A stretch of 18,587 bases of DNA from Paramacrobiotus metropolitanus (lineage: Eukaryota > Tardigrada > Eutardigrada > Parachela > Macrobiotidae), in NCBI RefSeq assembly GCF_019649055.1, contig NW_026570689.1, positions 1 to 18,587 on the forward strand. Reading direction: 5' to 3'. Position 1 is the first letter of the stretch. Each line of letters begins with the position of its first letter. The position numbers and the translations under genes are program-made. The notes below the pieces were generated by a model. That model did no database searches. It was not told the origin of the DNA and saw only the letters and a program-made list of their open reading frames with translations. This document shows positions 18,287 to 18,587 of this stretch, piece after piece.

Positions 18287-18587
18287 ACGGCTGTTTGGGT
18301 CGTACACTGTCACAAGTCTGTTCCTGCTAACACTTTTTGAGTATTGCAGTACCTGCACTTAAAATTAATTTTAATTGGATTATTTATTCATTAAATTATT
18401 ACATGTATTTGTACAAATTTGCACTCATAATAAGCTAGTGATAGTGTGATAGAATATGATCCACATTTCCGCAATATCAGAGCTACATTTATTTCACGAT
18501 CTCAAATTGTACGAGGGCGGAGGCCTTAAGACCGATCATTCGCTCTTTTTGTGACCATCCATAGATAAGCAAAACCGAATTGCCCAA
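18287..18587. other. AT-rich right edge, nothing recognised
   Basis: No open frame of useful length, no repeat and no RNA gene was seen between the possible plus-strand stop and the window end. Confidence 0.45.

Overview
The window looks like nuclear DNA of a multicellular animal. The main evidence is one intron-rich gene on the minus strand (11031-17879) encoding a histone H3K9 demethylase of the KDM3/JMJD1 family. Its exons can be joined by GT-AG introns with matching phases into a protein of about 1196 residues, with the KDM3 zinc finger and a JmjC domain that keeps its metal-binding residues. Introns run from 59 to about 830 bases. The phylum cannot be fixed from sequence alone.

Layout. 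1-1740: gene-poor DNA, of which about 700-1620 is packed with short CCGACCT / AGGTCGG motifs that often pair as small hairpins. About 2040-2635: a sequence resembling a long terminal repeat of a retrotransposon. 2981-3684: a foldback transposable element with very long inverted repeats. 3690-8100: short protein-like segments, mostly plus strand, in shifting frames. Some have good splice sites, but they do not join into one clean gene; this is either a decaying coiled-coil gene or one whose exons cannot be resolved by eye. 8243-8570: the end of an unidentified minus-strand reading frame with a poly(A) signal behind it. 8571-10280: a minisatellite of about 95 copies of an 18-base unit. 10290-11030: 3' flank of the KDM3 gene. 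11031-17879: KDM3 gene, with a second foldback element of the same family (14682-15366) inside one intron. 17900-18290: possible terminal exons of a plus-strand gene lying head-on against the KDM3 start.

Only the KDM3 gene can be given a function with confidence. It would act in the nucleus, using Fe(II), 2-oxoglutarate and oxygen to remove methyl groups from histone H3 lysine 9. The rest is mostly mobile or repeat-derived DNA and unresolved coding fragments.
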